From positions 83,579,049-83,643,048 of the forward strand of contig CM053156.1 in assembly GCA_028571685.1 (NCBI GenBank): DNA of 64,000 nucleotides, read 5' to 3'. The position numbers and the translations under genes are program-made. Source of the stretch: Heterohyrax brucei. Taxonomy: Eukaryota > Chordata > Mammalia > Hyracoidea > Procaviidae. Under the pieces are notes generated by a model. It searched no databases, was not told the origin of the DNA, and saw only the letters and a list, made by a program, of their open reading frames with translations. Positions 33,046-44,749 of the stretch are shown one piece after another. How positions within the stretch are numbered: the stretch's first letter is position 1; every line of letters begins with the position of its first letter.

Positions 33046-33434
33046 GTTGGATAGGTGGCTAAAAACACAATAACCGGATAGCTGAAGTACAGTCATTTAC
33101 AAGCATATAGTGTTCTGTAGTTCATGAAGGACTTTTCTGTGTATTTTCCCAGCTTGGGTACCTGGGAGGCAGATTCTGAAATGGAGAAAAGCAAACAGAA
33201 AACATTCACCAGAACTGGTCAGAGGGAAACTACGAGCTGCAGCACCGTCTACACAATGGCCTAAGCAAACCCCGTGGAGAACTCTGAAATGTGTACCACC
33301 TTAAGAATGTCCTGAGTCAAGACAGGCTGGCTGGGCTTTTACATTTCTCTGCTAACCAGTCGCAGCATGTGGGCTGCTCCAGGAATGTGTCCTGACCTTA
33401 GGGGAGATAAAGTGCTTCATCTTAGGCCTTTCCA

Positions 33435-33602
33435 AAAAACTAACCAAATCCATTGACGTCAAGTTGATTGTAAGTCATGGCAACCCTATAAGACAAAGTA
33501 GAACTGCCCCATAGGGTTTCCAAGGACCAGCTGGTAGATTTGACTGGCCAGCTTTTTGGCCAGCAGGCATCGTTCTTAACCACCGTGCAGGGCACCATTC
33601 CC
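33435..33602 (-). mobile_element. AfroSINE
   Basis: 'ccattgacgtcaagttgatt', 'tagaactgccccatagggtt', 'ttcttaaccaccgtgcaggg'. Complete in reverse order. Confidence 0.88.
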
Positions 33603-34123
33603 AAAAACCCTGTACATTTCTCCAAGTCATTGGCTATTAGTCTCTTTGGGAGCTTTCTGGAGGAATCCTTGTAGGGTCCTTCCTGCCAGGCACCTGGCCT
33701 CAGCTTGGTCAAAGGATTCTTAATCTGAAAACAATTGTTGTTTTAGAACCTGGGAAAAGGATTGTGGCATTGTATTGAGGCAACTCTTCTCTGCCTGCTC
33801 GTCATCCAGCCTCAATTTTTTTTTTATTATACACATGTAGTTCATAGATGCGGTTCTTTCTTTCTTTGTTTAGTAATTCTCCTGGGCAAAATCAGTGAAA
33901 GCTGTCTTCTTAAGATGTGTGATACTGATGTTTCTGCCCACTTGGTCTTTATTATAATTTCTGCTTTTAAACCTGATTTTTGTTCGATGTGGGGGACACC
34001 TAGGGGGACAGCTTTCTGTCGGTATAAGTTAGTGTAAGCAAGTCACTGCACAAAAGGTGTGTTCAGCCAAGTACAGTCAACATGGCTTCCATCTTGTTCC
34101 AGTGGATTTGTCTTAGTCATCTG

Positions 34124-35435
34124 TGAAGTCTGACAATTAATGTTCATGAACTTGCCACCATGCATTTATGCTGGCAGCATGGTACAAACAACTAAGTAAG
34201 GTTTTATGACCTTGGTATATCAATGTCTCACAGCTGTGTTCATGTCTCACAGCTGTATTCATGTTGATGTGTGGCAGCGTCTTTGCTGAGTGGTGTTCAT
34301 TATTGTTCTTGCTTGTTTCTGTGTGCTGCCATGAAAATATTGGAGCTTGAAGTGGAGCTAGGGACAAACGTTAAATTCCTTGTTAAACTTGGCAAGAATG
34401 GAAGTGAAATCAGGGACATGTTAGTTCAAGTTCAGGAGGATAATGCCATGAAGAAAGTGTTCAAGTGGATTAAACATTTTTCTGAGGGGAGAGAAAGCAT
34501 CACTGATGAAGAGAGGACAGGGCAGCCAGTGAAAAGCAGAACTGATGAAAACATTGCAAAAATTTGTGGAACTGTGCATCAAAATTGTTGACTGATTGTG
34601 AGAAGCATAGCAGACCAAGTAAATATTGATAAATAGGAAAATCTTAACTGAAAATCTTGGCATAAGAAAAGTGTGTACAAAAGTGGTCCTGAGGGAACTC
34701 ACCAGTAAACAAAAGCAAAGGAGTGGCAAAGTTTGCCAAGACTTTGGAGAGGAAAGACGATGTTTTAGGCCATGTTATCACTGGTGGTGAAACATGGATG
34801 TATGAATATGACCCTAAAACAAAGCGTCCAAGTGCTCAGTGGACATCAGCCAGTTTTCCACAACCAAAAGAGCTCCGTCAGTCCAAATTAATAGTCAAAA
34901 TGATGTTGCTAACCTTTTTGACACCAGAGGGATTGTTCATTCTGAATTTGTACCAACTGGAGAAACAGTTAACCCAGTTTACTATTTGGAAGTGCTAAAA
35001 AGGCTACATGAAAAAGTTGAATGGAAATAACCTGAATTTTTTACCAGCAACTCATGGTTGTTGCATCACAATGCACCAGTTCACATGGCACTGTCTGTGA
35101 GGGAGTTTTTAGCCAGTAAACAAGTAACTGCATTGGAACACCCTCCCAACTCACCTGATCTGGCCCCAAGTGACTTTTTTCTTTACCCAAAGATGAAGAA
35201 AATATTGAAAGGAAGACATTTTGACAACATTCAGGACATCAAGAGTAAGACAATGACAGCTCTGAAGGCAATTCTAGAAAGAGTTCCAAAATTGCATTGA
35301 AGGGTAGACCAGACTCTAGCATCAGTGCATAACTTCCCGATGGGAGTACTTCAGAGGTAACCATAGTGATACTCACCAGTGAGGTGTGTAACACTTTTTC
35401 TAGGATGAGTTCACAAACTTAATTGTCAGACCTCG
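34124..35435 (+). mobile_element. Full-length mariner, 1,312 bp, with TIRs
   Basis: Terminal inverted repeats are 'gaagtctgacaattaa' at the left and, reversed, 'gaggtctgacaattaa' at the right, continuing into 'gttcatgaact' and 'gtttgtgaact'. The flanking target is TA at 35436-35437 and TG (mutated TA) at 34122-34123. Length is standard for a Tc1/mariner-superfamily mariner. Two partial copies of the same family lie at 10889-11445. Confidence 0.93.
34331..35300 (+). pseudogene. Mariner transposase, DD34D type, inactive
   Basis: Mariner transposases cut and paste the element through three aspartates. The N-terminal helix-turn-helix region is readable from MKILELE (34331) to about 34591, with IKHFSEGRESITDEERTGQP typical of the linker. 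A stop at about 34588 is followed by a decayed stretch. Reading returns at 34723 through the first catalytic block, which reads GGETW where GDETW is usual. After another stop the second block reads LLHHNAPVH, with the expected D before N absent. The third block SPDLAPSDFFLYPK keeps its aspartate. The loss of two catalytic residues, several stops and frameshifts exclude activity. Confidence 0.9.
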
Positions 35436-35877
35436 TAGTACTATTCTAATAGATATGCCAGAGATCAATGCCTTTAAAAAGAAAATTTTTATTTTGTTAC
35501 AGTCCAGTAGGTTAGAAGCCCAAATTCAAGGTGTCGGCTCCAGGGGAAAAATTCCTCTGCTGGCTGTGGCGGAAGGTCCTTGCCATCAATCTTTCCCTGG
35601 ACTAGAATTTTCTGAGGCACAGGGACCCCAGCACTTTCCAAATGATGTACTCAGCTCACATCACTGCGTTTTGGTGGTGTGAGGTCCCCAAACCTCTCTG
35701 CTAACTTCTTTCCTTCATATCTCAAGAGACTGCCTCAAGGCACAAAACAACTTATACATTGAGTCCTAACCTTCCTACATGCGTGCAAGGTTCGTGGTGT
35801 TTTAAATTCTGCCCTGAATTTTACTTTTTAGTAGACTTTTTCACATCTCCTATGCAAATGACAATGAATAGGTAGAA

Positions 35878-36268
35878 TGAAGAAGAATCAATGCCTTCGA
35901 ATTGTGATGTTCACAAAGAGTGTTGAATATACCACAGACTGCCAAAAGAATGAACAAATCTGTCTTGGAATAAGTACAACCAGAGTGCTCCTTAGAAGCA
36001 AGGACGATGAGACTACATCTCACATGCCTTGTACATATTATCAGAGGCATCAGTCACTGGAGAAGGACGTCATGTGTGGCAAAGTACAGGGTTAGCAAAA
36101 AAAGAGGAAGACCCTCAACAAGATGAATCGACGCAGTGGCTGCAACAATGGACTAAACATAACAAGGACTGTGAGGATGGTGCAGGACTGGTCACTGTTT
36201 TGTCCTGTTGTACTTAGAGTCCCTGTGAGTTGGAACAAGCTCAATGGCACTAGCAATAACAGCAACAT
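35878..36268 (+). mobile_element. RTE (BovB-like) LINE 3' end
   Basis: 'atgccttcgaattgtgatg', 'actgccaaaagaatgaacaa', 'ggagaaggacgtcatgtgtg' and the terminal 'gagttggaacaagctcaatg' plus 'agcaataacagcaac'. About 390 bp remain, covering the end of the ORF after the RT domain and the short 3' UTR. Stops interrupt it. Confidence 0.85.
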
Positions 36269-36440
36269 GCAAATATGTGCAGCCTCTGGGATAACCAGGA
36301 GTGCACGACTGGCTTGGGTCACCTCTAGGCTCCATGATCAAAATGTGGCAGGTGCTAATCCACCAGCAGCTGATAAGCTTGGTTTACTTGCTTGTATTGT
36401 TTGCTGGGGAGAGGACTTGCTGATCTCTTCACATGGCCAT

Positions 36441-36934
36441 TGCCTTGGACATCTTGTGCTGCTGTAACTGAAATGCTGTAGGGAATGGCTTTAACAAAGA
36501 AACATTTATTTTCTCACATTCTAGTAGGTTGCAAGTCCAAATTCTGGGTGTTAGCTTCATGGGAAGGCTTTCTCTGCCTGTCAGCTCTAGAGTAAAGTTC
36601 TTGTCATCAATCATCCTCTGGTCAAGGAGCTTCTCAGGTTCAGGTACCCTGAGTCCAAAGGATATGATCTTCTCCTGGTTCTGCTTTCTTGGTGGTATGA
36701 GATCCCCATGTCTTTCTGCTTGATTCTCTCTTTTCAAAAGAAATAGGCTTAAGATATTGTCTAATCTTGTAGACCTCATCTACATAAGTGCCATGAAACC
36801 ATCTCATTAACATCATAGTGTTAGAATTTATAACATGTAGGAAAAGCATATGAAATGATAAAATTGTAGACCAGGTATCATTACTTAGCCAAGAGGACAG
36901 ATGTTTGGGGGGATACACAATTCAATCCATGATA
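36441..36934 (-). mobile_element. ERVL-MaLR-type LTR, complete
   Basis: Plus strand: 'tgccttggacatcttgtgct' at the left, 'agtccaaaggatatgatctt' in the middle, 'gatacacaattcaatccatg' at the right. The reverse strand carries 'aataaatgtttctttgtt' (near 36500) as the polyadenylation region. Confidence 0.85.
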
Positions 36935-37284
36935 GCCCTGATTCTGCTGGTAGGGCCTTCCTTTAGACTCTGTGAGCTGTCTATCCCATATCTTTAATAA
37001 AAAGAAAAGAAAAGAATGAAAATTAGAGCCAGCTCTGCAGCTTAAAAACAGAAAAACCTGATGGACAAAACTAGATCTGGGGCTTATTCTGTGAGTCAGC
37101 ATTTCAGCTGCAATTACTTTGCTGATTTCCTAAAATTACAGAACACTTTATATAAAAGGTCTTGCTCTGTTTTAAAATGCTTTTCTTTCTTTTTGTTTTG
37201 CTATGAAAGTGAGTTCTTGATTAAAGACGTCAGGGAACACATGAAGAAAACTCCGCAGAAAGATTAAGTCTCCTCTTCCTTTAC
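36935..37284. other. Unassigned stretch
   Basis: No gene or repeat recognised. Confidence 0.3.
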
Positions 37285-37448
37285 GTAAATCACCAAACCC
37301 ACTGACATCAAGTCAATTCCAACTCACAGCGACCCTTTAGGACAGAGTAGAACTGCCCAATGGAGTTTCAAGGAGTGCCTGGTGGATTCGAACTGCTGAC
37401 CTTTTGGTCAGTAGGCATAGCACTTAACTACTATGCCACCAACGTTTC
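37285..37448 (-). mobile_element. AfroSINE, well preserved
   Basis: 'acatcaagtcaattccaact', 'gacagagtagaactgcccaa', 'ggattcgaactgctgacctt', 'gcacttaactactatgccac'. The B-box sequence is close to a tRNA. Confidence 0.92.
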
Positions 37449-37449
37449 C

Positions 37450-39405
37450 ATTCCTTAACTTGGTGTGTATGAATTGACTTGGTATTCTATCTCTGTCTGA
37501 AAGTCCTGCCAATGGATTATTGCTGAGCTTGGCAAAAGACCTTGAGCATGGGAATGGAACTAGATGTAAACTTTGGGTCAAAGGTAGTATTTGAGGGTCC
37601 ATTTACAAGATTAATTTATAATAAAAATTCTTAATATTGGAAGCAAGAATTAGTCAGACCACTTCTGCTGAGAAGGAAGTGGAAGTAAGTCTGAAAAGTA
37701 GTCAGAATGATAGCATGTATCCGTTTTCTAGAACCATCAGAAGTAGGGTTTGGAGGTTGATTTGAGACTGGAAAAAGGCTACAGCTGGGATTCAGGCAGC
37801 TGCTTGATAACAGAAGAATGCAGGCCACCTGCCTGTCATATCAGCTCTCCAACTATCCATCAGTTGTGTTGGCAACAGCTGGGAGGCAGGATGAACTTGG
37901 AGTGGATTAAAACAGCAGTGACCTTTCTTCAGATCTACATTTTCATTTTCCACAGTATTCAAAAGGAAAATGGGAAGACTCCAGCACTATTTAGTATATT
38001 TCTTGTTGTCAACTAAAAAATTGAGTGCAATTATGTATATAGACAGGATGAAAAACATTCTTGCTTAGATTGTAACAGATGTCCTTGAAAGTTGACCAGT
38101 TCTTTTTCTTTGCTTAAAAAGTCAATATGTGTAGAAGAAAGATTATTTTTTAATGGTTACAATGAAGAGAGTGAGTGGTTCTGTTCTGAAGCTAAACAAC
38201 TTTCTTCCTCTGAATAATAATCACCAAAGGGTCAGAACATTTGCTGGCTGCCCTTTAATGATCCATAGAAGAGGACTCTTCAAAGAAATCTCTCTGTGCA
38301 ACTAGGGGTTCAGTTGGTTTCCTAGTCTTTAGAAAAATGAATATATGTGGTCCCCAGGCCCAACATGCGTCCAATGTTGGAAGAAAACTAGCTTTTGTTG
38401 GCATCTTCATATTCTATAACTTGAAAAATGTCCAGGCTGGAGGACAGGAAAAGTTGTGATGGCAATGAACAAATAGTTCTTTCTTATTTGTACATTTCTT
38501 ATCTTTTCTCCCAGATATTAACTCCTTCCTATGTATTCATAATATTTTCAGATGGAGTTTTTAGCCTGCAGCCTCCATGACTCTGCCTAAAAATGAGTAA
38601 TATTTCCTGTGAATGTTGTTGGAAAGAAGGGAAATAGCCTCATCGTCAAGGCTGGTGCTAAAAGACAGTTGATTCTCATAGGAGAGAGAGAGAGGGAGAG
38701 AGAGAGTGAAGGGATGTGGGTAAGGTCTATTTGGTGGGTAAGTCAAAGAGCTTGTACAATCAAAATTGACCGTGAAAATTTACCATAGATTAGCCAATTT
38801 TTCCTTCAGTGTTGTAACAATTGCTAAGTTGTTGTTGTTGTTGTTGAATCCCATATGAAGTAAGCAACTTGTGTACAGGAAGCAAAACAACTAACAGCTT
38901 ACCTTTAACCATCAGAGTCATATTCACACAATCAGAGGGATACATGATTGAAATTAGAGTAGGAAACAGGAGATTCCTGCTTCCCACTTCCTCTTGTGTT
39001 CAAGACGTAAGCTCATCCAAGGGACGAAATAGCCAGAATTGTTTAAATTAGCACCTTCTGTTATTTAAATTATTATTTGAAATCAGTTGCTAAGCACATG
39101 TAGATGATTTATATGGTTTAAATATATATGCTGTGTCTTCAAGGGCTAATATACAAGCATACACACTTTGGAATGGTGCTGATATAAGTTATTTTCCTCT
39201 TTCTGCTAAAGGGTTTTTTTCCTACCCATGAAATATGATGGGTAGCTGAATAGCAGAGACTTCCTTAACACCCCCTGACCCCAATTAAACTTATATCTCT
39301 AAAGTCTTTTCTCACTAAGACAAATTCAATACCTTTGGGAAAGGAGATCCTCTCAACAGTCAGTAAAGCACACTCACCATGTCCCTTGAGATGTATCAAT
39401 TATTT
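37450..39405. other. 2 kb without gene or named repeat
   Basis: Contains a (GA)n run at 38682-38706 and a (GTT)6 run at 38830-38847. The rest is AT-rich and single-copy-looking. Short frames on both strands lack domains. Confidence 0.35.
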
Positions 39406-39409
39406 TATA

Positions 39410-39463
39410 TGTACATACATAATGATATATATATAGTACATACACACACACACACACACATAT
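39410..39463. repeat. TA/CA microsatellite
   Basis: 'tgatatatatatagtac' then about 11 CA dinucleotides, directly before a reversed SINE. Confidence 0.9.
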
Positions 39464-39465
39464 GA

Positions 39466-39788
39466 CTTCTGTGATCTCGTGTGACAGATTGGAACTGCCC
39501 CATAGGGTTTTCTACACTGTAATTTTATGGAAACCCCGGTGGAGTAGTGGTTGAGTGCTACAGCTTGTAACCAAAAGGTCAGCAGTACAAATCCACCAGA
39601 CACTCCTTAGAAATTGTATGGGGCTGGAATTGACTTAATGGCAGTGGGTTTTTGCTTTGGAAATCTTTATGGGAACAGATCTCCAGGTCTTTCTCCTGCA
39701 GAGCTGCTGGGTGGGTTTAAATTACCAACCTCTCTGTTATCAGCCAAGTGTTTAACTCGTGCAACAAAAACCAAGGGAGGAAGTCAGG
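39466..39788 (-). mobile_element. AfroSINE (extended middle) split by another SINE
   Basis: 'gacagattggaactgcccca' and 'gggttttctacactgtaatt' (to about 39527) resume at 39659 with 'ggaaatctttatgggaacag', 'gggtgggtttaaattaccaa' and 'agtgtttaactcgtgc'. The piece boundaries share 'aattttatgg' and 'aatctttatggg', a likely target duplication. Confidence 0.82.
39528..39658 (+). mobile_element. AfroSINE inserted in an AfroSINE
   Basis: 'tggaaaccccggtggagtag', 'cagcagtacaaatccaccag' and 'gctggaattgacttaatggc' in sense orientation. About 25 bp are missing between the body and the tail compared with other copies. Confidence 0.88.
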
Positions 39789-39789
39789 A

Positions 39790-40370
39790 GTGTTTTCACA
39801 TGCCAGATAAAAAGCTGTGATAGAGTCCCTCATGAAATCAACCACTCATCTTTGTTGGGAACACAATTGATCTTGTCAGGGCTAAAAGCCCATCTGCCAC
39901 TGATATCCTCAACAAGGAGGAATAATTAGAAAATGCCTTAATTAATGCTTCCTTTAATCTTCTGTTGTCAAGGTAAACACTTTGATTCAAGTAGGTGGGA
40001 CTCATGAGTAACTGCAAACCTATTTGAATTTCCATAAACTTATTAATTTTCCACTTTTGCCATCTCAACCAGGATTACCCATCCTGACATTTGCAACAGC
40101 AGGGAAAGATTTTAAGCAAATAAATGACTGGTTTTCACAAGAAGTGAAATTTGGGGAGTAAATTTTCAATCTTTCTTTTCTTCTGAAGACAAAAAAGAGG
40201 TCATAAGCCACTGCAAACTCTGTCCATGTTTCCAGAGACTGGTTGTTATGACTGTGGTGCTTTCTCCAGTGAGTCACAAAATTTAGTCTACTTAAGAGCC
40301 ATTAGGGAATATAACAAAATACTAGACCTCATTGTCAAATTTTAACTGTGTAATTGGTTGGTAATTCAGT
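39790..40370. other. Non-repetitive block with homeodomain-like motifs
   Basis: 'ataattagaaaatgccttaa', 'ttaattaatgc' (39939-39949), a TCF-like 'ctttgattcaag' (39980) and 'cttattaattttcc' cluster within 200 bp. No transposon signature; a conserved noncoding element is possible but unproven. Confidence 0.3.
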
Positions 40371-40371
40371 T

Positions 40372-40505
40372 ACCCCTGAGTTGTGCAAATGGTTAACACA
40401 ATCTACTAACAAGAAATTGGAGGTTTGAGTTTCATTTTGGAAGAAAGACTCAGCAATCTGCTTCCCCCCCCTCCAAAAAAAAAGTCACTGAAAACACTAT
40501 GGATA
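40372..40505 (+). mobile_element. AfroSINE, long-spacer subfamily, degraded
   Basis: 'cccctgagttgtgcaaatgg', 'aacaagaaattggaggtttg', 'gactcagcaatctgcttccc' and 'tcactgaaaacactatgga'. The tail is lacking where the old L1 starts. A C-rich plus A-rich run (40462-40483) is a local expansion. Confidence 0.7.
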
Positions 40506-41361
40506 ATACTGTTAAGACTTCAGTACTACCTAGAGAAATTTATAGAGATTCAACACAATCTCAGCAAAAATTGCCATAGTCTTCTTTACAAAAAGGAAGA
40601 ACCAAACCAATACCTAACCTTATATGAAACATCAGGAGGCCCCCAAATGTATAAAGTAATGTTGAAAGGGAAAAGCTAAACATTAGGACTCACACTGTTT
40701 GATTTGAAAACATACCATACAGCTATACTGATGAAAACAATAAACATATAGACAAATGGAATAACACTGATAGTGCAGAAATAAATCCACACATGTACTG
40801 TCAATTGACTTTCAACAAAGATGCTAAGTCCATTTAATGGGGAAATAAAAGTCTTTCAATAAATAGTGCTGGTAAAATTGGATTGCCACAGACAGAAAAA
40901 AATGAAACTGAATTCATGCCTCAAACCACACACAAAACAAATTCAAAATGCATTAAAGACCCAAATGTGCAGACTAAAACCATAAAATTTTAGAATAGCA
41001 AGCAGGGGCAATGCTGTCAGTCCTAGCTTTTAAAAATGGAGCTCTTAATATGATAGTAAAAGCATGAATAACAAAGACAAAATAAATGAGACTCCATAAA
41101 AATTATAAACTACCGACTGGGAGAATATCTGTGCAAACCATGTATCTGATAAAAATTTAACAGCAAAAATATATCTAAAATTTCAACGACCTCACAACAA
41201 AAAGACAGATAACCCAGTCATATAATAGATAAGGAACTTAAACAGACATTTCATTAAAGAGAACTTTCAGATTGGCCATCAAACACTTAAAAAAGTTGCT
41301 CAGTTTCATTAACCATCAGAGAGATACAAATCAAAACCACAATGACATGTCATTTTACTCC

Positions 41362-41515
41362 AACTGGGCTCTCTCCTTTAGAGCTAGGCTGTTTACCAAA
41401 AGGTTATCTGTTCAGATCTATCAGCTGCTGCTTGGAAATCCTGTGGGGTAGTTCTACTGTGTTCTATAGGGTTACTATGAGTTGGAATTGGCTCAGTGGC
41501 AAAGGATTTTTTGAA
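41362..41515 (+). mobile_element. AfroSINE at the left junction of the nest
   Basis: 'gctgtttaccaaaaggttat', 'ctgttcagatctatcagctg', 'gagttggaattggctcagtg'. It lies between the left piece of the old L1 and the RTE. Confidence 0.88.
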
Positions 41516-41728
41516 TTTGGGAAGGCTAAGATTAAAAAAAGTATAGATTAGACACATTGAACACTAATGACTGAAATCAGATGAGCTGTGGAATGATGTC
41601 AAGGAAATAATACAGAAGAAAGCATAAGATCATTAAAATCACAGGAAATAGAGACCAAAATGGATATGAGGAGACTTTGAAATTAGTCCTTGAATATCAA
41701 GCTACTTGAATATCAAATAGCTAAAGTC

Positions 41729-41817
41729 AATGGTGCTCCTTAGAAACTCTGTGGACCAGTTCTACCCTGACTCCTAGGGTTGCTATGAGTTGGGACCCAA
41801 CTTGACAGCAGTGGGTA
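41729..41817 (+). mobile_element. 5'-truncated AfroSINE in RTE
   Basis: 'ctccttagaaactctgtgga' to 'gacccaacttgacagcagtg'. The tRNA head is missing. 'taaagtcaa' before and 'taaagccaa' after (8 of 9) are a likely target duplication. Confidence 0.85.
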
Positions 41818-43367
41818 AAGCCAAGAAAAGAAGTGATGAAGTAAAAGAGCTGAACAGACTTCAAAGAGCAGCTCAAGAAAACAAGGTAAAGTATTATAAT
41901 GACATGTACAAAGAGTTGGGAGATAGCAAACCAAATGGGAAGAACATGCTCAGCTTTTCTCACACTGAAAGAACTGAAGAAATTATTCGAGCCTTGTGAA
42001 GGAATCTATTGACAAAATACTGAATGACACAGGAAACATCAAAAGAAAATGTAAGGAACACACAGTCATTGTATCAAAGGAATGGGTTGCTTTTGACTCA
42101 TTTTGGGAAGTAGTATATGATCAGAAACTGATGGAACTGAAGGAACAAGTCCAAGCTGCATTGAAGACATTGGTGAAAAACAAGTCTCCAGGAACTGACA
42201 GAATACTAGTTGAGATGTTTCAACAAACAGATGGAGCACTGGAAGAACTCACTTGTCTATGACTGGAAATTTAGAGGACAGCTACCTGGCCAGCCAACTG
42301 GAAGAGATCAATATTTGTAGCTATTCTGGGGGAGGCAGAGTCAAGATGGCAGACTAAACACACATCTCCCTAAGTTCCTCTGGAAACCAAGACCTAAACT
42401 GATAATCAAGTGGAGCCTTCTGGACACCTAGTGAGCCCTAGGACATGGCATAGGGCTGTTAATTTTGACTTCATACTGCCAGCCAAGCCAAGTGCCGTTG
42501 ATACTACCGAACGCAAAACCTCCTCTCTTTCTCTGACCCCACTCTTGGCGAGTGCAGGCTTGCACAGACCGCAGGTAACTCATCATTTTAATTTTTTTTC
42601 CCCTGTCTTAGCCTGCAGGCAGAGCTGGGACTTGATTAGCCACTAATCTCAGACGCACTGCTGGTGGGATTGGTAAGCACAATTGCCATATTTTAAGAGC
42701 CCAGATTTGGACTCTGTGCATCTCGGCACCTTTGGCCTCTCTTTCTGCCTCTGCCATATTGTAGCTGGTACTGAGGCAGTGGCAAGCTTGTGCGGGACTC
42801 CATCTTCTTCCATTGGGAGGTGGATACACCCATACAGAGGCCCCAGCTAGACTTAGTTCCTAGGCTGGGAGGCAACGTCTGCCCAGGGGAGAGTGCTTTT
42901 TCAACATAAAAGCAGTATTTTACACAGTGTCACCTACGGCTAGGGCCCAGCAACAGAGACTGTGAGCTCTGTGCACCTTGGCACCTCTGGCCTCTCTTTT
43001 GGTCCCAGCAAGGTGGCAACTTTGTGCAGGACACCATCTTGTTCCACTGGGAGGTGGATATACCCATAAGGAAGCCTCAGAAGGACCTAATTCCTGGACT
43101 GGGAGGCAGTGCCTGCCCGGAGGAGAGTGCTTTTCTGGCAGAAAAGCAGTCTTCTACATGGTGTTGCCTACAGCTAGGGCCTGATAGCAGAGGCCAGCAG
43201 GGCAGTGGCCTTTCTGTATCTTTAGCTAGTGTATACCATCTGGGGTTCGACATAGAGGTGCTTATTTTGCCAGCTGGGAAGAGGGACCTATACACCTGAG
43301 AACCTGAATGACTTTGGAAGTTGTCAGATACTTTCTACCCCTCACTTTAAGGCCTCTGTTGACTCAT

Positions 43368-44320
43368 ATGATGCCCAAAAGCAACAAACTCTGGAGAAAA
43401 CGATAACCAAGAAGTCACCCATGGCTTCAGAAGGCAACCAAAAAAGCACCTCACAACTTCCCAGATGAAGAAACTTTTCTGAAACTATCAGATAGTGAAC
43501 ACAAAAGGATTGTATAGAGAGCCCTCCTAGAACTAATAGAAAATGCAGCAGAGCAAAATGAAACATAAAGTATGCTGTTCGATCTCATGGAACACCAGTA
43601 CTCTGAAATCCAACAGACGAATAACAAAATCAAAGACCTAAAAACTTGAATTCAAAGCCAAGAAAACACAATGGAACAAATGGAAAATAGACTTTCGGAT
43701 TTGGAAGACAGAGCTACTGACTCCAGCATCTATGAGGAGAAATCAGAAAAAAGAAACAAGAAAAATGAAGAAGCATTAAGAAATACGTGGGACTCTGTTA
43801 AAAGGAACAACCTATGATTAATTCGAGTTCCTGAATAGGGCGAGACACCCGAGAACACAGCAGCTGAGCTGCTGACAGAGAACTTCCCAGAAATTACGAC
43901 AGAAAACACTATAGAAGACCAAGATGCATTTGAATGCCACTCAATATACATCTCAAAAGAAAGACTCCAAGACACATTATAGTCAAGCTTAACAAAATGA
44001 AGCATAAGCAGAAACTCTTAAAGGCAGTAAGACTCAAAGCAAAGCTAACATTCAGAGGGAAACTCTGTAGGCTTTAATCAGATTTCTCAGCATAAATAAA
44101 GCTGGCACGGAGGCACTGGCTTGACACATTCAAAGCCTTGGAGGAGAAGAACTTCCAACTAAGAATTATATATCTTGCAAAACTATCTTTTAAATATGAA
44201 AATGGAATTAAGACCTTTGCAGATAAACAGAAACTCAGAGACTTTGTAAAAACCAAACCAAAGCTACAAGAAATACGGAAAGAATCTCTTGGCTTTGGCT
44301 AGGAAGAACAAAACCACTAA
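43368..44320 (+). pseudogene. L1 ORF1, copy B, broken
   Basis: Homologous to the ORF1 at 1447 and 63457. Reading is shifted near the start and again near 43430. It shows stops at 43530, at 43566-43568 (the position shared with the other copies), in the coiled coil and in the RRM-like block (LIRVPE at about 43820 followed by a stop). Its C-terminal part reads through 'gataaacagaaactcagaga', which shows that the stop in copy A is a CAG to TAG change. The TAA at 44318 is the natural end. Confidence 0.88.
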
Positions 44321-44749
44321 CTTTATACCTTAGAAGGAAATACAGGACACATCACCCATAATCCCACTCAGTTAGGGAAGGCTCCAAACACAATCAGTGC
44401 TATAATAGTGAAAGAAATAATCTAGTGGTCATATCATGAAAACTATGATGTTATCATATTAAAAAGAGGGATGTACTACAGTCATTGTAGTCCTTCCAGA
44501 TGGAGAGGAAGTTAGGAAGAGTGGTAGTAATTGATATTGGGTTTATACATAGTTTATTAAGGGGGATCTTAGGGACAGCTGTAAAGCACAATAAAGATGC
44601 AACATATCAAATCAAGAAATGTAGTACAGGAGTCTCAACAACCACAAAACCAACCCTGAAAAAGATGAAAAATCAACTCACAAGGATGTCCCAGAACAGA
44701 TTAATAAAAACAACAGCGAAAACATCAACACAAAAGTAAACATATCACA

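Larger units (their letters stand above)
34109..35780 (-). mobile_element. ERVL-MaLR-type LTR split by mariner
   Basis: The left 15 bp 'tgtcttagtcatct' precede the mariner, and the LTR resumes right after it with 'gtactattctaatagatatg', 'ttacagtccagtaggttag' and 'ccatcaatctttccctggac'. The opposite end is lost after about 35780. Joined, the first part matches the start of the other LTRs ('tcatctagtactg'). The mariner therefore used a TA inside an existing LTR. Confidence 0.8.

Noticed and set aside
34271..35300. Domesticated mariner transposase (SETMAR-like)
   Set aside because: Several stops and shifts, two catalytic positions lost, intact TIRs and no fused host exon: a dead transposon.
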